64,000 nucleotides of DNA from Breviolum minutum Mf 1.05b.01 (taxonomy: Eukaryota > Sar > Dinophyceae > Suessiales > Symbiodiniaceae), in NCBI GenBank assembly GCA_000507305.1, contig DF239878.1, forward strand, positions 245,083 to 309,082, given 5' to 3'. The position numbers were made by a program, and so were the translations under genes. The notes below the pieces were generated by a model. It was not told where the DNA came from, did not search any database, and saw only the letters and a program-made list of their open reading frames with translations. This document shows positions 47,880-60,515 of the stretch, one piece after another. Numbering within the stretch: the first letter of the stretch is position 1; every line of letters begins with the position of its first letter.

Positions 47880-50500
47880 GACCCATAATATATTGAAGTA
47901 TGCCTAAACACATGCACTGACACACACACACACACGTTTATATATGTATATATAGATCATATGTATGATGATATATATATATATATATATGTTTATATTT
48001 ATATTTACAATCAATCACACATACATTGCGCATATTTGTATAATCCCAGGCCCCGGCCAATTACTCCTCCCCCTGCCCCCCCAATGCGCTGACCCTGTTC
48101 ACCACTATAGCGATATACATACCTTTTGTTGCCGCAGCAAAACCCCTCGCGATTGCAACCTGATATCCTAACCTACCCATTAATCCCGATAGCACATGGA
48201 GTGCATCTATTTTGTTATTTATGACTACATATGATTTCATTGGGTGGGGAGGGGTGCTGGTAAACTTGGAACACATAAACACATTATATATATATACATT
48301 ATATGTAAATGTATAGATTTACACATATTATGTGATCCCCCCACCCAAAAGATCTACTGTACCTTTGTGATGTGTCAATGAACTCATGCATGAAATCAAC
48401 CCACAATACCCTTAGAAATGGCAGCCATGAACAACACTCGTGAAGCACTGTGGTTTTGCTGTTTGTTCTTGGACAGATCCAAAACCACTATCAACATCAT
48501 AATTTACATTATTTTGACTTGTTCTTCGGCCAGTGTTCTTGCCATATTCTGTTACTAGAAATGTTATTTGAGAGAAAACTGTACAATAGCTTTAGAACAA
48601 TGGACATTGGAAGTAAAAATAGATTAGAAGAAGACATGACTTTGTAAATGTTGTTCATTCAGATATTTTTCAGAACAGAGTTGAAACTTAAATCATGTAC
48701 TGAAATATTTCCAAGTCATAAATGCGAAGTGTTTTACGTTTCATTCCTTGGAAATGTAGAAGATGCGTCAGAAACAGGAAAGTGATAGACGATGAGATGA
48801 ATTTATTGATATTAGAAATGTTCCAGAAATGAGATTGATTTGATATTGAAAAACATCTTCATTCACGATTATGATAACCATCTTGAAGCTCAAGTACTTT
48901 TTGCAGTTCCATCAAGATTCTTGCAATAGATTTCAGCTCTGGTATGGTGTTTGCCTTTATTCCAAATCTATTAAAGATTTATGGAGACAAAGACGACAAA
49001 CAACTTTACAAGTATTGTGGTCTGGTTGTTTTGCATTCGTGGTTCTCAATTCTATCCACAAATCTTCAATGAATTCCAAAGAAAAAATAGGTTCTATTTT
49101 TTACGTATATAGATATGTTGAAGCATAATCTTCTTAATGTTTGAAACTGTTTGAACAACAAATGTCACTTTATTTTTCAAATATTGGTGAAACATGTTGA
49201 AATGAAGATTTCTGGCAAAGTGCATGCGGTGATGAAATGATGATATCTCTGAAATTGCAAAACTCCCATTGGATGCTTATTGGAACAATTTGATGTCCAT
49301 ACGCCATTCCATACATTCTTTCATGAACATGTTGTGATAATGGATAAGGTGGGTGGGGGTGATGGTGAAACCAATGCCCCCGCAATTTCCATTTTTTGAG
49401 GGGAGCAAATACATACAGGTCTTGGGCCAGGACATCAAGGTCAAACTGCTCGAAAACCATTTCAACAATTCATGAAAGGCGTGTCTTCAAAAAAACCATA
49501 CCATCTGCCTTGATGACACTGGATTTTCCCAAACCGCCGCGAAATCTCAATGAACAACGCCCACAGGGCACGGGCTTTCTTCAAGACCCTTGATAGCAAA
49601 CAAATCCCCTGATTGCACAAAATGTGCCATTGATTCTTATATCATATACTATTGACTAAATTCATCTTTAATTTTTGGTAGTAGGAGTGCAGTCATATGC
49701 CAGATCATTTACGTTTCTACATGGGCGTATCTTTTGTATCTTTGGTGTATTGAGAACATATAGCATGTGCAGCACTTGTGATTGAATGTGGGTGGTGCGA
49801 ATGATGTGGTCTATGTGATTTATGTGATTCGTATATGGTTTCCAACACGTGGTGTTGCGCTGTTTCTCCTCGAGGACTTGCTGACGCCTAGTGAATGATT
49901 TCGATTCGCTTTCAATTTTGCCATTCTCCATCGACCCAGGTGCACGACAGGAAGTAAGACGCATTGAGGCTGGATGCATTGTTTTGTTTGAAACCCAGCT
50001 GCGTGAAAGGTTTCATGGGGTTCAAGCGAAATGTTTTTACGTTTTCAACATGCTGAATCTGTACCTAAGCCTGCAGCAATCAGTTTAATACCAGATCAAT
50101 GCTTTTACTGTCCAAAGAGAAGAGAAGAGGCTGTATAGAGAAAGTTTTGGCGTTCGGGGACATTCAGAAGTTGGGGGCACTCGATATTTGTCGTCGGGAT
50201 ACCTTATAGGCTATACGTAATTAAGCATTGTTGGTGAGCCAGATGTTTTTTGAAATTCTTCAGGGGGTTGGGACTGCAGGCCGCATGGGTCGGGCAGGAT
50301 TTGACAGAAAGAGAGCGTGGCGTCTTCCAAGCACAGCTGCGTTTCTTAAAGGCGGAAAGCGGACATGAACTTTCGGTTTTCTGTTTTTGGGAATTTTGGC
50401 TTTGGAACATTGAGAGTTATTGGAGCTTGCCTCCAAGGCGGTGACTGTAAAGTCTTGAGAGGAACCTCGTCCTCCTAATCTAGCTGTGCAGATGTGTCCG
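47880..50500. other. AT-rich region without a firm gene
   Basis: AT microsatellite at 47,960-47,990 with a CA run just before it. The frames at 48,450-49,128 (plus) and 49,170-49,460 (minus) are hydrophobic or aromatic-rich, as expected by chance in AT-rich DNA. Confidence 0.35.
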
Positions 50501-50520
50501 GTCCCAACATTAGATAACTG

Positions 50521-50839
50521 CTAGGTTTTCGTAGGACTTGAATTTTCTTGTCGCAGGATCCAAGCCAAAGACTCATGCTCCAATGCGCGGGCTGTGAGTA
50601 TGCAGTTAATGAGGAGGGACGTCGACAACCTTGACCTCCATTGCTTTGAAGCATGCAGCATGATATCACTGACATTTGCGGTATCCGTAGGACTGTTGAA
50701 AGTTGCCATTGAGGTTTTTAAACAGTTTCGTACGAGTTTGATGTTTCCCGCGAAAGTGTCCCTTGGCGAATGCTCGAATAGGCTAGTGCTTTCTGTCACC
50801 GTGTCCAGCGTTACTTTTGCTTCGTCTCTGACAAAAGTG
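50521..50839 (-). CDS. Protein-like minus-strand exon, unrecognised
   Basis: After a minus-strand acceptor (CTTTTGTCAG|A) the frame reads DEAKVTLDTVTESTSLFEHS, IKLVRNCLKTSMATF, DTANVSDIMLHASKQW and ALEHESLAWIL to a stop at 50,521. Further upstream on the same strand, about 50,990-50,840, a frame beginning MRAVEFLLGKAISDIEKM with a hydrophobic segment is open but out of phase, so an intron or a shift separates them. The plus strand here is also open but is poorer in charged residues. Confidence 0.42.
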
Positions 50840-51775
50840 TCTCATGAATCGCATAGAAAGTCTTTGGCAAATTGAAAGCTGTGCGCAGGACCAGAGCTAT
50901 GGTGGCTACTGTTGCAAGCAATGCCATTTTTTCAATGTCAGAAATGGCCTTACCAAGAAGAAACTCGACTGCACGCATCGCCTGCAAGCCTAGTCAGCGT
51001 CAATTGCAAAGTCTTCAGTTTCAAGTTTCAACAGGAAGTACTTCGTTTTTCCCAAAGGTACCCGACAAGTAAGTGAAATGCTTAACTTGCTCAGGAAAAA
51101 GCCTTTAGACCAACATGGAAAACGCTGCAAACGCTGCAAATGTGAGACAGTGCTACGGGCACTTCCAATGCCGCCGGTGGAACTGCAGGACGTTTACCAG
51201 GATTGTGCAATTTTATGCAATTTCTTTTTAAGACGTATACAGTATACATTTTTAAAAACCATTTGGAACTGCAAATCATTTTGTCCGCCTGTCAAAGCCT
51301 AAGGGCCTAAGTGGGTAGAAAATCAAGATGCTCCAGGAAGGGTCCCCACGGCTCATGTTTTTCCAGTGAACTCTGAGACCTCGAGAGGACAATCTCAGTG
51401 CCCATGAGGTGACAGGATATATTGAATCGCTGGCATGCTACACAGGCACCTTTCCAGAGCAAGCTCCAGTAACTCCAGTATTCAGATATCCCAAAAACAT
51501 ATTTCTCGACTCGTCTCTTTCTTTAATGGACCCTCTTGTTTGTTTAGTTTTCTTTGCCGCAATCTCATCCAAATTCCCTGGAGCCTGTCCCACACTGATC
51601 TGGATCGTGCGTTTTGTTGACAAGGAGGTGGCTAGAAAATATACGGATAGATGACAAATGACAAATAGAATAGATTTGATTTGATCGGACTAGATTACTG
51701 TAGATTAGAATAGAGTATTAGATAGGAATGAAGTTTCTTGAAAAGGAATGCGGTGGTTTGACAAACATTGGTTAA

Positions 51776-52069
51776 TTGAGTGTTAATTGTCTAAATCCTT
51801 TTGGCGCTGTTCCCGCGATAGAGCAAAGCAGAAACGGCCTTTTGTTGTATCATGCGCATATGCATACAGCGAATACAGGACACCCTGTAGGAAACATGAT
51901 CGCCAATAGTTTGCAAGAAAGTGCTAGCTTGCTGCGTCAAAAGCTGGCAACTAGAAGGCTCACCAGTGTCATTGCTCGCTCTTGTCCAGGTGAAAACAAG
52001 TCGCAAAACCAATCTCCAGGCGACAGCTGCACGAGTCTATCCATCCCAAATTATGGCAAACCAACTTAG
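51776..52069 (+). CDS. Candidate exon, unrecognised
   Basis: 97 open codons, moderately protein-like (NMIANSLQESASLLRQKL), stop TAG. A donor-like TTGTCCAG|GTGAAA lies at about 51,989, after which the content is less convincing. Confidence 0.3.
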   Translation: MSVNCLNPFGAVPAIEQSRNGLLLYHAHMHTANTGHPVGNMIANSLQESASLLRQKLATRRLTSVIARSCPGENKSQNQSPGDSCTSLSIPNYGKPT

Positions 52070-52153
52070 AGGAAGGTGGTATAATTTGATGTAGTTTGTT
52101 TTCATTTGGTTCAGTGGTTCGTGCCAAGATTGTCTGTTCGTTTTCGGAGCACC

Positions 52154-52335
52154 TCAGTGTTTTGCAGACGCACTTTTGGCTGCTTTGGACTGCGTTTCTT
52201 CGCAAAGTTCAGGGGACATGAATTTTTTTTTGGTGAAACGAAGCAAAGTTTGGAAGGACTTTGACTGGCATAAAGACTTTGACTCTTTGACCCTGTTGAT
52301 TCCAATTAATTGCACTGCTTTGCTGCGGAGAGTTC
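52154..52335 (-). CDS. Terminal exon of a minus-strand gene, basic tail
   Basis: Minus frame with AVQLIGINRVKESKSL, FTKKKFMSPELCEETQSK and a final KAAKSASAKH before the stop at 52,154. The lysine/alanine-rich end is typical of a real C-terminus. Upstream border not fixed. Confidence 0.4.
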
Positions 52336-52511
52336 GCCATGGGACATGCCATGAGTGAAATGCATTATCAATTCTCATTGTAGGTCCTTTTGTCGACATC
52401 TTGTGTTTGCAGGCAGCATTGCCTGTCCTACAACGGAAGCTGAGACAAAATTTCAAGGCACTGGAGCAGTGCAGAGGGGAAGTGGGGCAGGCAGACCATG
52501 CTGGATAGCAG

Positions 52512-52814
52512 ATGTCCGAACCTTTTCCACTACTCAGTTACATGATTCCAGATGTTTTTTCACCAGGTCTTCTTTTCTTGGCTCTCGCTTTGGCACATAG
52601 TTTCGGAGTGTATCTCGTGTCTTCAATCTTGTCTCGTTTACAGGACACAAGTGTGACACAGTTCCTCAAGGATTGCAGCTTCAACCTGTTTCAGGTGACC
52701 TTAACTGCTGGAGTGCTGGTCCACTCACTGAAAGTCACATATGGAGTGGGACGGAGAACTTTGAAACATGTGACAACAAAGACTGGTAAAGAGATAGCTT
52801 GGCAATACTTGTAA
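52512..52814 (+). CDS. Candidate membrane-protein exon, unrecognised
   Basis: Open for 100 codons with a hydrophobic helix (GLLFLALALAHSFGVYLVSS) and a second moderately hydrophobic stretch (LFQVTLTAGVLVHSL). Acceptor- and donor-like sites occur inside (TTTACAG|GACAC, TTTCAG|GTGACC), so the true exon may be shorter and in another frame. Confidence 0.28.
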   Translation: MSEPFPLLSYMIPDVFSPGLLFLALALAHSFGVYLVSSILSRLQDTSVTQFLKDCSFNLFQVTLTAGVLVHSLKVTYGVGRRTLKHVTTKTGKEIAWQYL

Positions 52815-53269
52815 CAAGTTGTTGCAGGTTCATATCGTTCATATCGTTGAAATAAGCATGTTGAATAATTTGGACCGGCAAGGCAGCGTGAAGGTGGAAA
52901 CCATGCAGGACAGGCAGTGGGAAGGCGCCCAAACAATTTTCCATAATTTTCTGTTTCCATCAAATCCAACACAGAAATTAGCATCTCAAACTAGTCTTGG
53001 AAGCATCTCTTCATTGTTATTTCGCTTGGCTTGAACATGTCTGAACTAAGAGTTTGCAACGGTGAAATGGTGGATGCATGTGAAGCAAGTGAAGCATGGT
53101 GGTCAGATCTGAAGCGATGGCAAGACTCGGTCTTTTGGCTTGGAGAAGGCTTGGTTGCTTGCGTTGCTTGCTTATCGTCAAACAAACCCTAACAAACTAT
53201 AACAAGTTGAAGACTTCGTGATGTCAAGCCGCATCAAGCCACGAACTGAGGCAAGCAGGATCATCCATG

Positions 53270-53467
53270 ATCACTTGCAAATCCGCACGAGCAAAATCAA
53301 ACAAACATCAACCCAAAACCCAATCTCAAACGTTTCAAACGAAAGACTTGGTACGTTGCCTGAATTCGTTTGCCAAGAGTTTCCAACAACTTTTGTCCGC
53401 AGACCTGCGTCTTTGCATTGCCTACTCGGAGGAGTTGAAGCAACCTGGACTCAAAAGATTTGCATGA
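53270..53467 (+). CDS. Terminal exon, unrecognised
   Basis: Plus frame ending with KDLVRCLNSFAKSFQQLL, ADLRLCIAYSEELKQPGLKR and FA, then TGA at 53,465-53,467. The helical, well-mixed composition supports coding. The start is not defined. Confidence 0.42.
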   Translation: MTCKSARAKSNKHQPKTQSQTFQTKDLVRCLNSFAKSFQQLLSADLRLCIAYSEELKQPGLKRFA

Positions 53468-54929
53468 TTGGAAGCTAAGGTCGAGGAATGTTGTGAGATT
53501 TGTTAAGGACTATCGAAGGACTTAAGTTTGTTTGATGCATCTTTGGTTCATTTATTGGAGCCTCCTCATCAATATTGATCAGTCATATTCACTCACCCAA
53601 AATCTTTTTTGGCTGCGCAGCCACGTGAGTGGAATCACCAGGGACTGGTTCGCCGGAGCTCGGAGCTTGGGGCAAAAGCTCTTCGTAGGCGAAGCATGCC
53701 CTTGTCACCTGCCCCCGTGAACTGACAGTCTGCCGCGCTTCGGTGTTTCTTTGTTGCTTCTATCGGCTCCAGTTGGTTTGGCTTGTGACAGGGACGAAGG
53801 AAAAATTGAAAGACAAGACAGAACAGATTAAGATTGAAATTTGATGAAGATGGATGAAGATTGACGGAGAGTGATGAAGATTGATGAATGTGGTGTGTTT
53901 CCACTTTCTCACTTTTTTTGGTTTCCGATTTTTTCCAGTGTCCATTTTGTCCATTTCTATCAGACGTCGTTTGATGCCAGTTTGTGATCCATCCCAACAA
54001 TTTGTGGTGACTTGTGACGCCAGACTCACGGTTCGATGACTTCACCTTGACAGAACTTGAGGCATGGTGTGTTTACTTGCCCACGGAGCTTCTGTTGCAC
54101 GAGCCATGAGGAAGAAACAACATATCCAAGTTGAAAACATATGATATATATATGTATATATATCAATGTATATTGAGATCATTTGATAGAACTTGAATCG
54201 GGGTGTGAATTTTCACTACCGAATGGAAGGACTTATGCTACATACAACCGCTTCTTCCCCAGGGATTTGGAATGGTTTTGTAGGAAAAATGAGGTGGTGT
54301 AACTACAAAGAGCAGGTAATCGACAACACGATTAATTTGATAGAATTTGATAGATGGGACAAAATATGAGAAAATGATAGAAAGACATTGACAGACATGA
54401 AGTCGCAAACTCTCAGACACATGGAACCTTTTACTTAATCTTTCTCAATGGCTGAAGAAATTTCATCGCACCTTCGTTTGTTTCGACCTGCAAGTTTCAT
54501 TTCAACTGGGCAAGGATCTTCCAGCTCACATGAAATCTATGGCGCGACCTGGCTTCTGAGTTCTGTGACCAGCTTTGCTGACAGATCTTTTTTTGTCAGA
54601 TTTACTGATTCGTTTCAGGCTGATCATCAAGAAATGCATTCTTGAAGTGCATGAAAATAGTGTCTGGAAAAACAGGATGTATTTGAACTTTTTCATCCTC
54701 AAAAAGCCGGGGATACGGAAAGAATAATGTTTTCCGTGAAACCAGCGTAGCACATGGCTAGTCAAGGAACAGGCAGTGGATGGTGCAATGAAGTGTTTCA
54801 GAATTGGTGGTGCGGGAAGGGTTTTGCCATGTTTCGACTGTGCAACACCTAAGTAAGTATACCAAATGCTGGTTCGATATCGTGCACGGCTGATGTGTTC
54901 GATTGTTCGCTACCCAGGACCACCCCGTG

Positions 54930-55382
54930 TTATTGGATGGTCTGCAAAGGCTTCAGCGATTTGGAGCAAACGTACGAAGCAGTGGGCTTTGCTAGTAGCT
55001 TTCCTGCATGCTCGTTTGTCATTTGAAGACTATGTCCAGATGAAGCGTTTGTTCCAAGGCAACCAAAGGAAATTGCTTTGTTTTTGTGGAGCCAAAAAGC
55101 CTTAAGAAGTTTAGAGCTTTCAGTTGTTGTCGTTTCACAACAAGTCAGTGTGCTTCTTTTCGAAGCTCTTGTGATTCCGACATCCAACGATCGAGTATCG
55201 AGTTTGTGGTTCTGTGTTTCTTTTCCGTGTTCTGCTTGGCCCTGCAACTTGCAAACTTTTGCAAGCTTTTCCGTCACTCGAGGCAAAAAGGAGAATCGCA
55301 TTCGGGCCGCTTTGCTCGCAGCGTGTGTTTCACGAATGTTGCATGAGGCGGACTCACTTTTATGCATTGTTTGCTGATACAT
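54930..55382 (-). CDS. Long open frame, strand uncertain
   Basis: 150 open codons on the minus strand with a Lys/Ser/Thr-rich composition (RVTEKLAKVCKLQGQAEHGK). The plus strand over 54,866-55,105 is also protein-like (SFEDYVQMKRLFQGNQRKLL). I cannot decide between them. Only one is likely to be real. Confidence 0.28.
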   Translation of the reverse strand: MYQQTMHKSESASCNIRETHAASKAARMRFSFLPRVTEKLAKVCKLQGQAEHGKETQNHKLDTRSLDVGITRASKRSTLTCCETTTTESSKLLKAFWLHKNKAISFGCLGTNASSGHSLQMTNEHAGKLLAKPTASYVCSKSLKPLQTIQ

Positions 55383-55440
55383 GATTTTTCAATATTTTTG
55401 ACGGACATTTCTCCGATTGATGTATATTGATTGTCATGAT

Positions 55441-55802
55441 TTGCGTGACGGAGTCACACCTCGGATTGTTCCGGCAGACCGCACAGTCAATGGATTCAAT
55501 GGATCCTGGGTGGCAACTGCTCCTGGAAGTGGCACACCAGAAGAAGCCGAAGCATCTCAAGTAGCAATTTGAGGGACAAAGTGTTGTGGAAGCTGAATGC
55601 AATAAAATGCAATGATGTACTTGTGGTTTTGCTCTGAACTGTTGAAGTCTTGTTTGGTTTGCTGGTTATGCTGGTTATGCTGGTGCTGCGACTGATCTTG
55701 CCCTGCTTTCATGACACGAATAGGCAGATCATCGATGAGCTTAGGATGCTAGAGCCTGAGCCTGAGCCAGAAGATGAGTATGAAGAGATTCTGGAGGCTT
55801 AG
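55441..55802 (+). CDS. Two 3' exons with an acidic C-terminus, unrecognised
   Basis: First block 55,441-55,572 reads LRDGVTPRIVPADRTVNGF, NGSWVATAPGSGTPEEAEAS; it may end at a donor CAA|GTAGCA (55,561) or run to its own TGA. The terminal exon 55,724-55,802 follows ACGAATAG|G and reads QIIDELRMLEPEPEPEDEYE then EILEA and TAG. The acidic end with a clean stop is convincing. The phase of the two pieces does not match with a standard donor, so they may be separate. Confidence 0.45.
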
Positions 55803-56221
55803 CAAAATCGGTAAACTTGTTACGCTTTGTCGTTTGGGTCAAGCACAGCAAGTTGGATTTGGCAATTTGATCAGGTTGCGTAATTTGAGTTATTTTCATT
55901 TTTTCTTCTCCAAGCTCCGGTTGGATCCGTGCTGAGTTTTCTTCGGAATCCGGGCTGATTTAACATGTCTCTCTTTTTGTTTTGGCAAATTTGTACAGAC
56001 AAACGGCTCCTTTCCCATAGCGCTGTACTTTGGGCATCAAGAGTTTAAAACTGTCACATGCAACAAAAAAATGCTCAAAAGCAACAGTTTTCCAATAATG
56101 TGGTCTTTGATATTCATTTCGGATGTTTTTTCTCTGGCCCCGGGCACAAGTTTGCTTGCAAAGACTTTGTGATATATATATATATACATGCTTGTCATTG
56201 CTTGTCGTTTGATGGCTTCGA

Positions 56222-56629
56222 GAGGAAGCAGAGGATTTCGAAACTGAGCTGTCCACAGAGCTCGAACAGGAGAGGTGAGTGGGAATATGTGGGAATTGTG
56301 CAGATTCGGGTTTCTTATGTGCATGGTCTTGCATGGTTGCGTTTCCAGTTGTACATTGAAGAGCTTTATTAAATTTATGGTCGAGTTTGTCGAGTTTGTT
56401 TTGTGTGATGTTGAGATCGAGGTTTTCAAGCACAGTCTTGAATACTTCACTGCTTCACCATCCCAAGGAGTATGAAAACGACAGGGCGAATGGATTCGCG
56501 GTCTTTGATGACCTAGGAGCTTCGGACCAGGTGAAACAGGCAGCGATCTGGAAGGGAAGAAAAAAATCTCAGAAAGTTGAAGCCTTGCTAATATTCTTCT
56601 TTGGCCAGTGGATGCCAGTAGGAAATTAG
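56222..56629 (+). CDS. Two exons with a canonical GTGAGT donor, unrecognised
   Basis: Exon about 56,222-56,274 encodes EEAEDFETELSTELEQE and ends at a near-perfect donor GAGAG|GTGAGT. A later exon from about 56,420 (ATCGAG|G) reads HPKEYENDRANGFAVFDDLG and SDQVKQAAIWKGRKKSQKVE and ends TAG at 56,627-56,629. Both look real. Whether they are consecutive is not proven. Confidence 0.45.
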
Positions 56630-57161
56630 CTGCATGCTACTTTTCTGATGGAAAACAGTCTTTTATGTGCAACTGGCTATCTTGCTCCAAACATGCCTCG
56701 AAGATTCAATTTATGGCTTCTTTCCAGATACGCTACTAAATTGAAGGAAAGAGGTGTGTGGACCAAGCATTCGTTTGCTCAAGAGTTTTGCCAAAGCCCA
56801 CCTGTGACCAGAAACGTTAAAAGAGTGAAGATCAAAAGTCAAAGGTACGAAGCTTTTCTGAAGCAACAGCCCTTTGCCCCAGCGAAGAGATTGGGAGACA
56901 GACTGTAGAGAAGAACAGCTACGGGAACCAAAGAACCTTTTCTGAAGGACCAGCCATTTGCCTCAGAAGATGGTATGAAACTGAGAGACATATATGAAGA
57001 GAAGAACATTTGGAGGAGCCCTCCAAAGAACTTTTTTTGAGGAACCAGCCACGTGCCCCAAAGAATTTCGGAAGACAACATGCCAGTTCGCCCCAAGGCC
57101 TTTGCTGTTGCTGAAGACCCCAAAGCTGACACAGTTGGGGGAACATGGAAGACACATTTAA

Positions 57162-57360
57162 AGAACAGTTGAGGGAACCTGGGAGACAAGTGTAAAGAAG
57201 AGTTGACGAACATGGAGGGCAAATACAAAGAACAGTTGAGGGAACCTGGGAGACAAGTGTAAAGAAGAGTTGACGAACATGGAGGANGGAACATGGAGGA
57301 CAAATACAAAGAACAGTTGAGGGAACCTGGGAGACAAGTGTAAAGAAGAGTTAGTTTTTT
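57162..57360. repeat. 67-bp tandem repeat, three copies, with one N
   Basis: AGAACAGTTGAGGGAACCTG recurs at 57,162, 57,229 and 57,310. The first spacing is 67 bp. The second is 81 bp because a GGAACATGGAGGA block is duplicated around the single N at 57,287, which looks like an assembly join. Upstream diverged copies may reach back to about 56,930. Confidence 0.8.
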
Positions 57361-57478
57361 AACCCTCTACAGAACCTTTTCGGAGGAAACAGGGATTTGC
57401 TCAATGCCCCAAAGCTTTTGCTGTAGGTGAATTTAAGGGTTTTGTCTACCAAACCTGATGCTTTGGGTCGTGGTGCAG

Positions 57479-57692
57479 GCTCCGGCTATGGAGAAATTGA
57501 GCCCAAAGCGGTTCAAAGTGATGGAGCCCAAAGCGAAAATGAAGTGTCTTGGCTTCGGTCAGGTGGTTGAAATTCATGGATGACTTCAATCGACTGTCGA
57601 TGCGTTTGATGCATTGTTTATGTTTTCAGCCTGTCGAGGCCTCAGATGAGCTTCAGCGTGAGGTCGGTGCCAAAAATGCAGCACCGAGTTGA
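57479..57692 (+). CDS. Two 3' exons of a small basic protein, unrecognised
   Basis: Exon 57,479-57,562 (28 codons, TGGTGCAG|GCT to GGTCAG|GTGG) reads MEKLSPKRFKVMEPKAKM. Exon 57,630-57,692 (TGTTTTCAG|CCT) reads PVEASDELQREVGAKNAAPS and ends TGA. Both borders are phase 0 and join without a shift; the intron is 67 nt. A frame over 57,646-57,867 on the same strand is also protein-like (DIADKFKKNPSNSKYVTLGY), so the end of the second exon may be misread. Confidence 0.45.
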
Positions 57693-57699
57693 ACCCGAC

Positions 57700-59520
57700 A
57701 TTGCTGACAAATTCAAGAAAAACCCGTCGAATTCCAAGTATGTGACGCTTGGATACAATTTAGACAAAGTGACCTACAAGCTGGCACATGTCTCAAGTGA
57801 GTTTCATGAACATCGTCCACAAAAGCAAAGAAAAAATTGGTTTGTTTTTGATTCTGTTTTTATTTGAAAACCGAAGCCGGTCGTTTTTGTTGTCCAAGGA
57901 TCGAGCACGCAGAAGTCGACGAGATCAAGTTTTCGCAGGAATCGATCGGACAAAATTTCAGAAATGGTCGGCGAATGGATGGACTCATCCAAGATCTTCT
58001 TAGAGGCGACGTCTGTCAAAAATTTGGAAAGTCAAGAACTTTCCCAGACACCATGTAGCATTAACCTCCATTGATTCTATTTGGCTTGTAAATTCTGTAC
58101 AGACGCTACGGTCCTGCTCTGGTTTTTGCGATTCTGCGTGTTTCGCTTTCTTCACACATGGCCTATCACAGTCAGGCCATGTGCATCCTTTGAAGACAAA
58201 GTCGTTGCAGATAGAGTGTTTCAAAAACAGTCTTGCACTCAGTTTCAAATTCTTGCAGAACAAAGGACCCATGTGCTGCTGTTTTGGTGTCGCAGAGCCA
58301 ATGCATCCCAATGCTCGCACAAACAATTGCCATTGACTTCAAAACTGTATAGATGAGGGACGACAAGTGTGGATAGATGTTAATGATAGTGGTCCTCATT
58401 TCATAGACTTGAATATTTGATATGATTGATATGTATATGATTGTTTCACATTGTTTCCTAGAATTATGTTACATAGTGGATTATGAACTTTTTCGATGTG
58501 AAACAAGTGTGCAATCATTTGAAAAAGATGCCCAAAATGGGGAGTTTGAAAGTTTTATATTGGCTTGCATGTTCTGTGAAAGGTGATGGTGTGTACGAAG
58601 CGTTGAACAACAGACGACTTTGGTGCTTCAAAAAGTTCAAGGCGGGAAGTTCAAAAGTGAAAAGTTGCTGCATCACCGAGTCACGGTTTTCATCTTGAGA
58701 CTGAGACAGCCAAACTCGCTTAAACGGTGCACGACAATCTGGCATTCAAAAGACCATGTGACATTTTGGGTTGAGGTGAAAAAACGCAAGTTCGGGCACC
58801 CAGGGCAAGGCGGAAAGGTAGAAAGGAGATCTTTGAGTCCAATTTTACTGGGCCCTGGTGCAATTTTGTGCACTATTGCCTTTTTTGCGTGTCAACTTTT
58901 CACTGCAAATTCATATTTGTACAGTTTAGTTTAGTGTTTTTTGCTCTGACTTTGCCAGGACAGATCCCGAATATCAATTGAATTGCAAGCTCAAGGCTGG
59001 TTTGCTGCATCTAACAATTGAGAAATGGAAGGAAATACAAGGATTCCCTGTGAGGGCATGGTGGCTTGCGATTTGATGTCGACATCAGGGCTGACTTGAA
59101 CTGAGTTGAGCCAGGTGCTTCAAATCGATCCAGAGATTAGAGCAAACCTTGGTCCACTCCTGGTCTTGAGCCTGGTTTTCAAGGTTTTCAAACAGGGAAT
59201 GCACATGTAATCAAATGAGTATCAAATGTATGCAAGAGAGTCACCAGAGCCAGAATCAGAACCCCGGAAAACCGAGGAGCGGTTGCAAGCTGAACCGTGG
59301 CCGTACCGCCGGGTGCAGGCCAAACCATCTAAATCGTCACTGTGTTCTGTATTGTGTTTTTGAGATGGTTTGAAGGCTTTAGGCATTTCCTTCCGTGCAC
59401 AAAGACAAGGAGTAATGAGTAAATTGACGGCTTTTTTGGCATGACAAGCTGGTTCATTCGCATGGTGCATATGGTACCAAAAGAGGCTCGTGCAAGAATG
59501 TGATGTCTTCATGATTCAGT
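57700..59520. other. Competing open frames, nothing firm
   Basis: Overlapping open frames on both strands near 58,000-58,360 and 58,480-58,930. None has a unique best reading. No repeat of note. Confidence 0.3.
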
Positions 59521-59527
59521 GCTTTGC

Positions 59528-59952
59528 AGAATATGAAGATGAACCACTCGGAATTCGGAATCACAGGTCCTTGGAAAAGTGTTGGTATGACCTGTGCGCG
59601 ATAAACAACTCTCAAGACTCACCTCACACCCTTCTACTGTGTTTTAGAAATGCCAGGAAAACGCGATCAATAAACTCCTTCGCCACAAAGACAGAATGGA
59701 TCCCATAGAGGAGACTTGCCGAGCTTTGCGCAGTTTCTGAACGGTTTTGTTCGATTCTTTCTGTAATTTTGCATTCGATTTTGCAATATAAATCCATGTG
59801 TCTTCTTCAGGAGGTCAGAGTCAGGCAGGGGCGAAACAAGCGGCGAAGGTGTGTATACTGAGGCCAACTGGCCAGCGTTGCGTAGGAGTCCCTGGGAGTA
59901 CCAAGACGAGGACCCAGTATGCAACACACAGATTTGCCAAGTCAAAACTTGA
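59528..59952 (+). CDS. Candidate 3' exons, unrecognised
   Basis: From 59,528 (GCTTTGCAG|AA) a frame reads YEDEPLGIRNHRSLEKCWYD and runs to TAG at 59,706-59,708. A separate exon 59,811-59,952 after GTGTCTTCTTCAG|G reads RSESGRGETSGEGVYTEAN, RRSPWEYQDEDPVCNTQ and ends TGA. The second has an excellent acceptor and a charged composition. They need not be the same gene. Confidence 0.42.
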
Positions 59953-60515
59953 AAGCGGCCCCGTGGATTTTCTTTCACTTTGTTTGCCTGGACGGGCCCG
60001 CATCTCATACACGATGGAGATGTTGTCACATGTTGTCAATTTTTTGTGGTAATTTAGCATCCAGGACATTGCCTCTTCTTTTAAGTGTGACGCAGCAAAG
60101 TTTCTGCGTGGCACAATCCCGTGTAGCAATTGATAGTTACATAGCCACCTTTTATTAGCGCTCCCTTCGACCTAGAAGCAATTAGTCAAAGTGAAGGAAA
60201 AAGTGAAATCAGTTTGTGTTCTGGGTGCTTTTGCCATTTGAAAACCTTGTACGCAGACCAAATCACAACCTGATTCAGCAAACTCAAAAACCTAGCCCTT
60301 TCCCCACTTGAAGAACTTCAGGGCGTTTCATGCGGGAGGCGGCTTCCTGAAGGTTCTGGCTTTGCCATGGCCCCATGGTACACATGTAAGGTTCCAACAT
60401 AAAACAAGATGGAAACCACGAACCCGGATGTTCACACATTATATTCAGATAAAAAGGTCATACTCAAATAACTGTGCATTTGTCGGCATTTCTTGTCTGT
60501 TCTGCGATGACCAAC

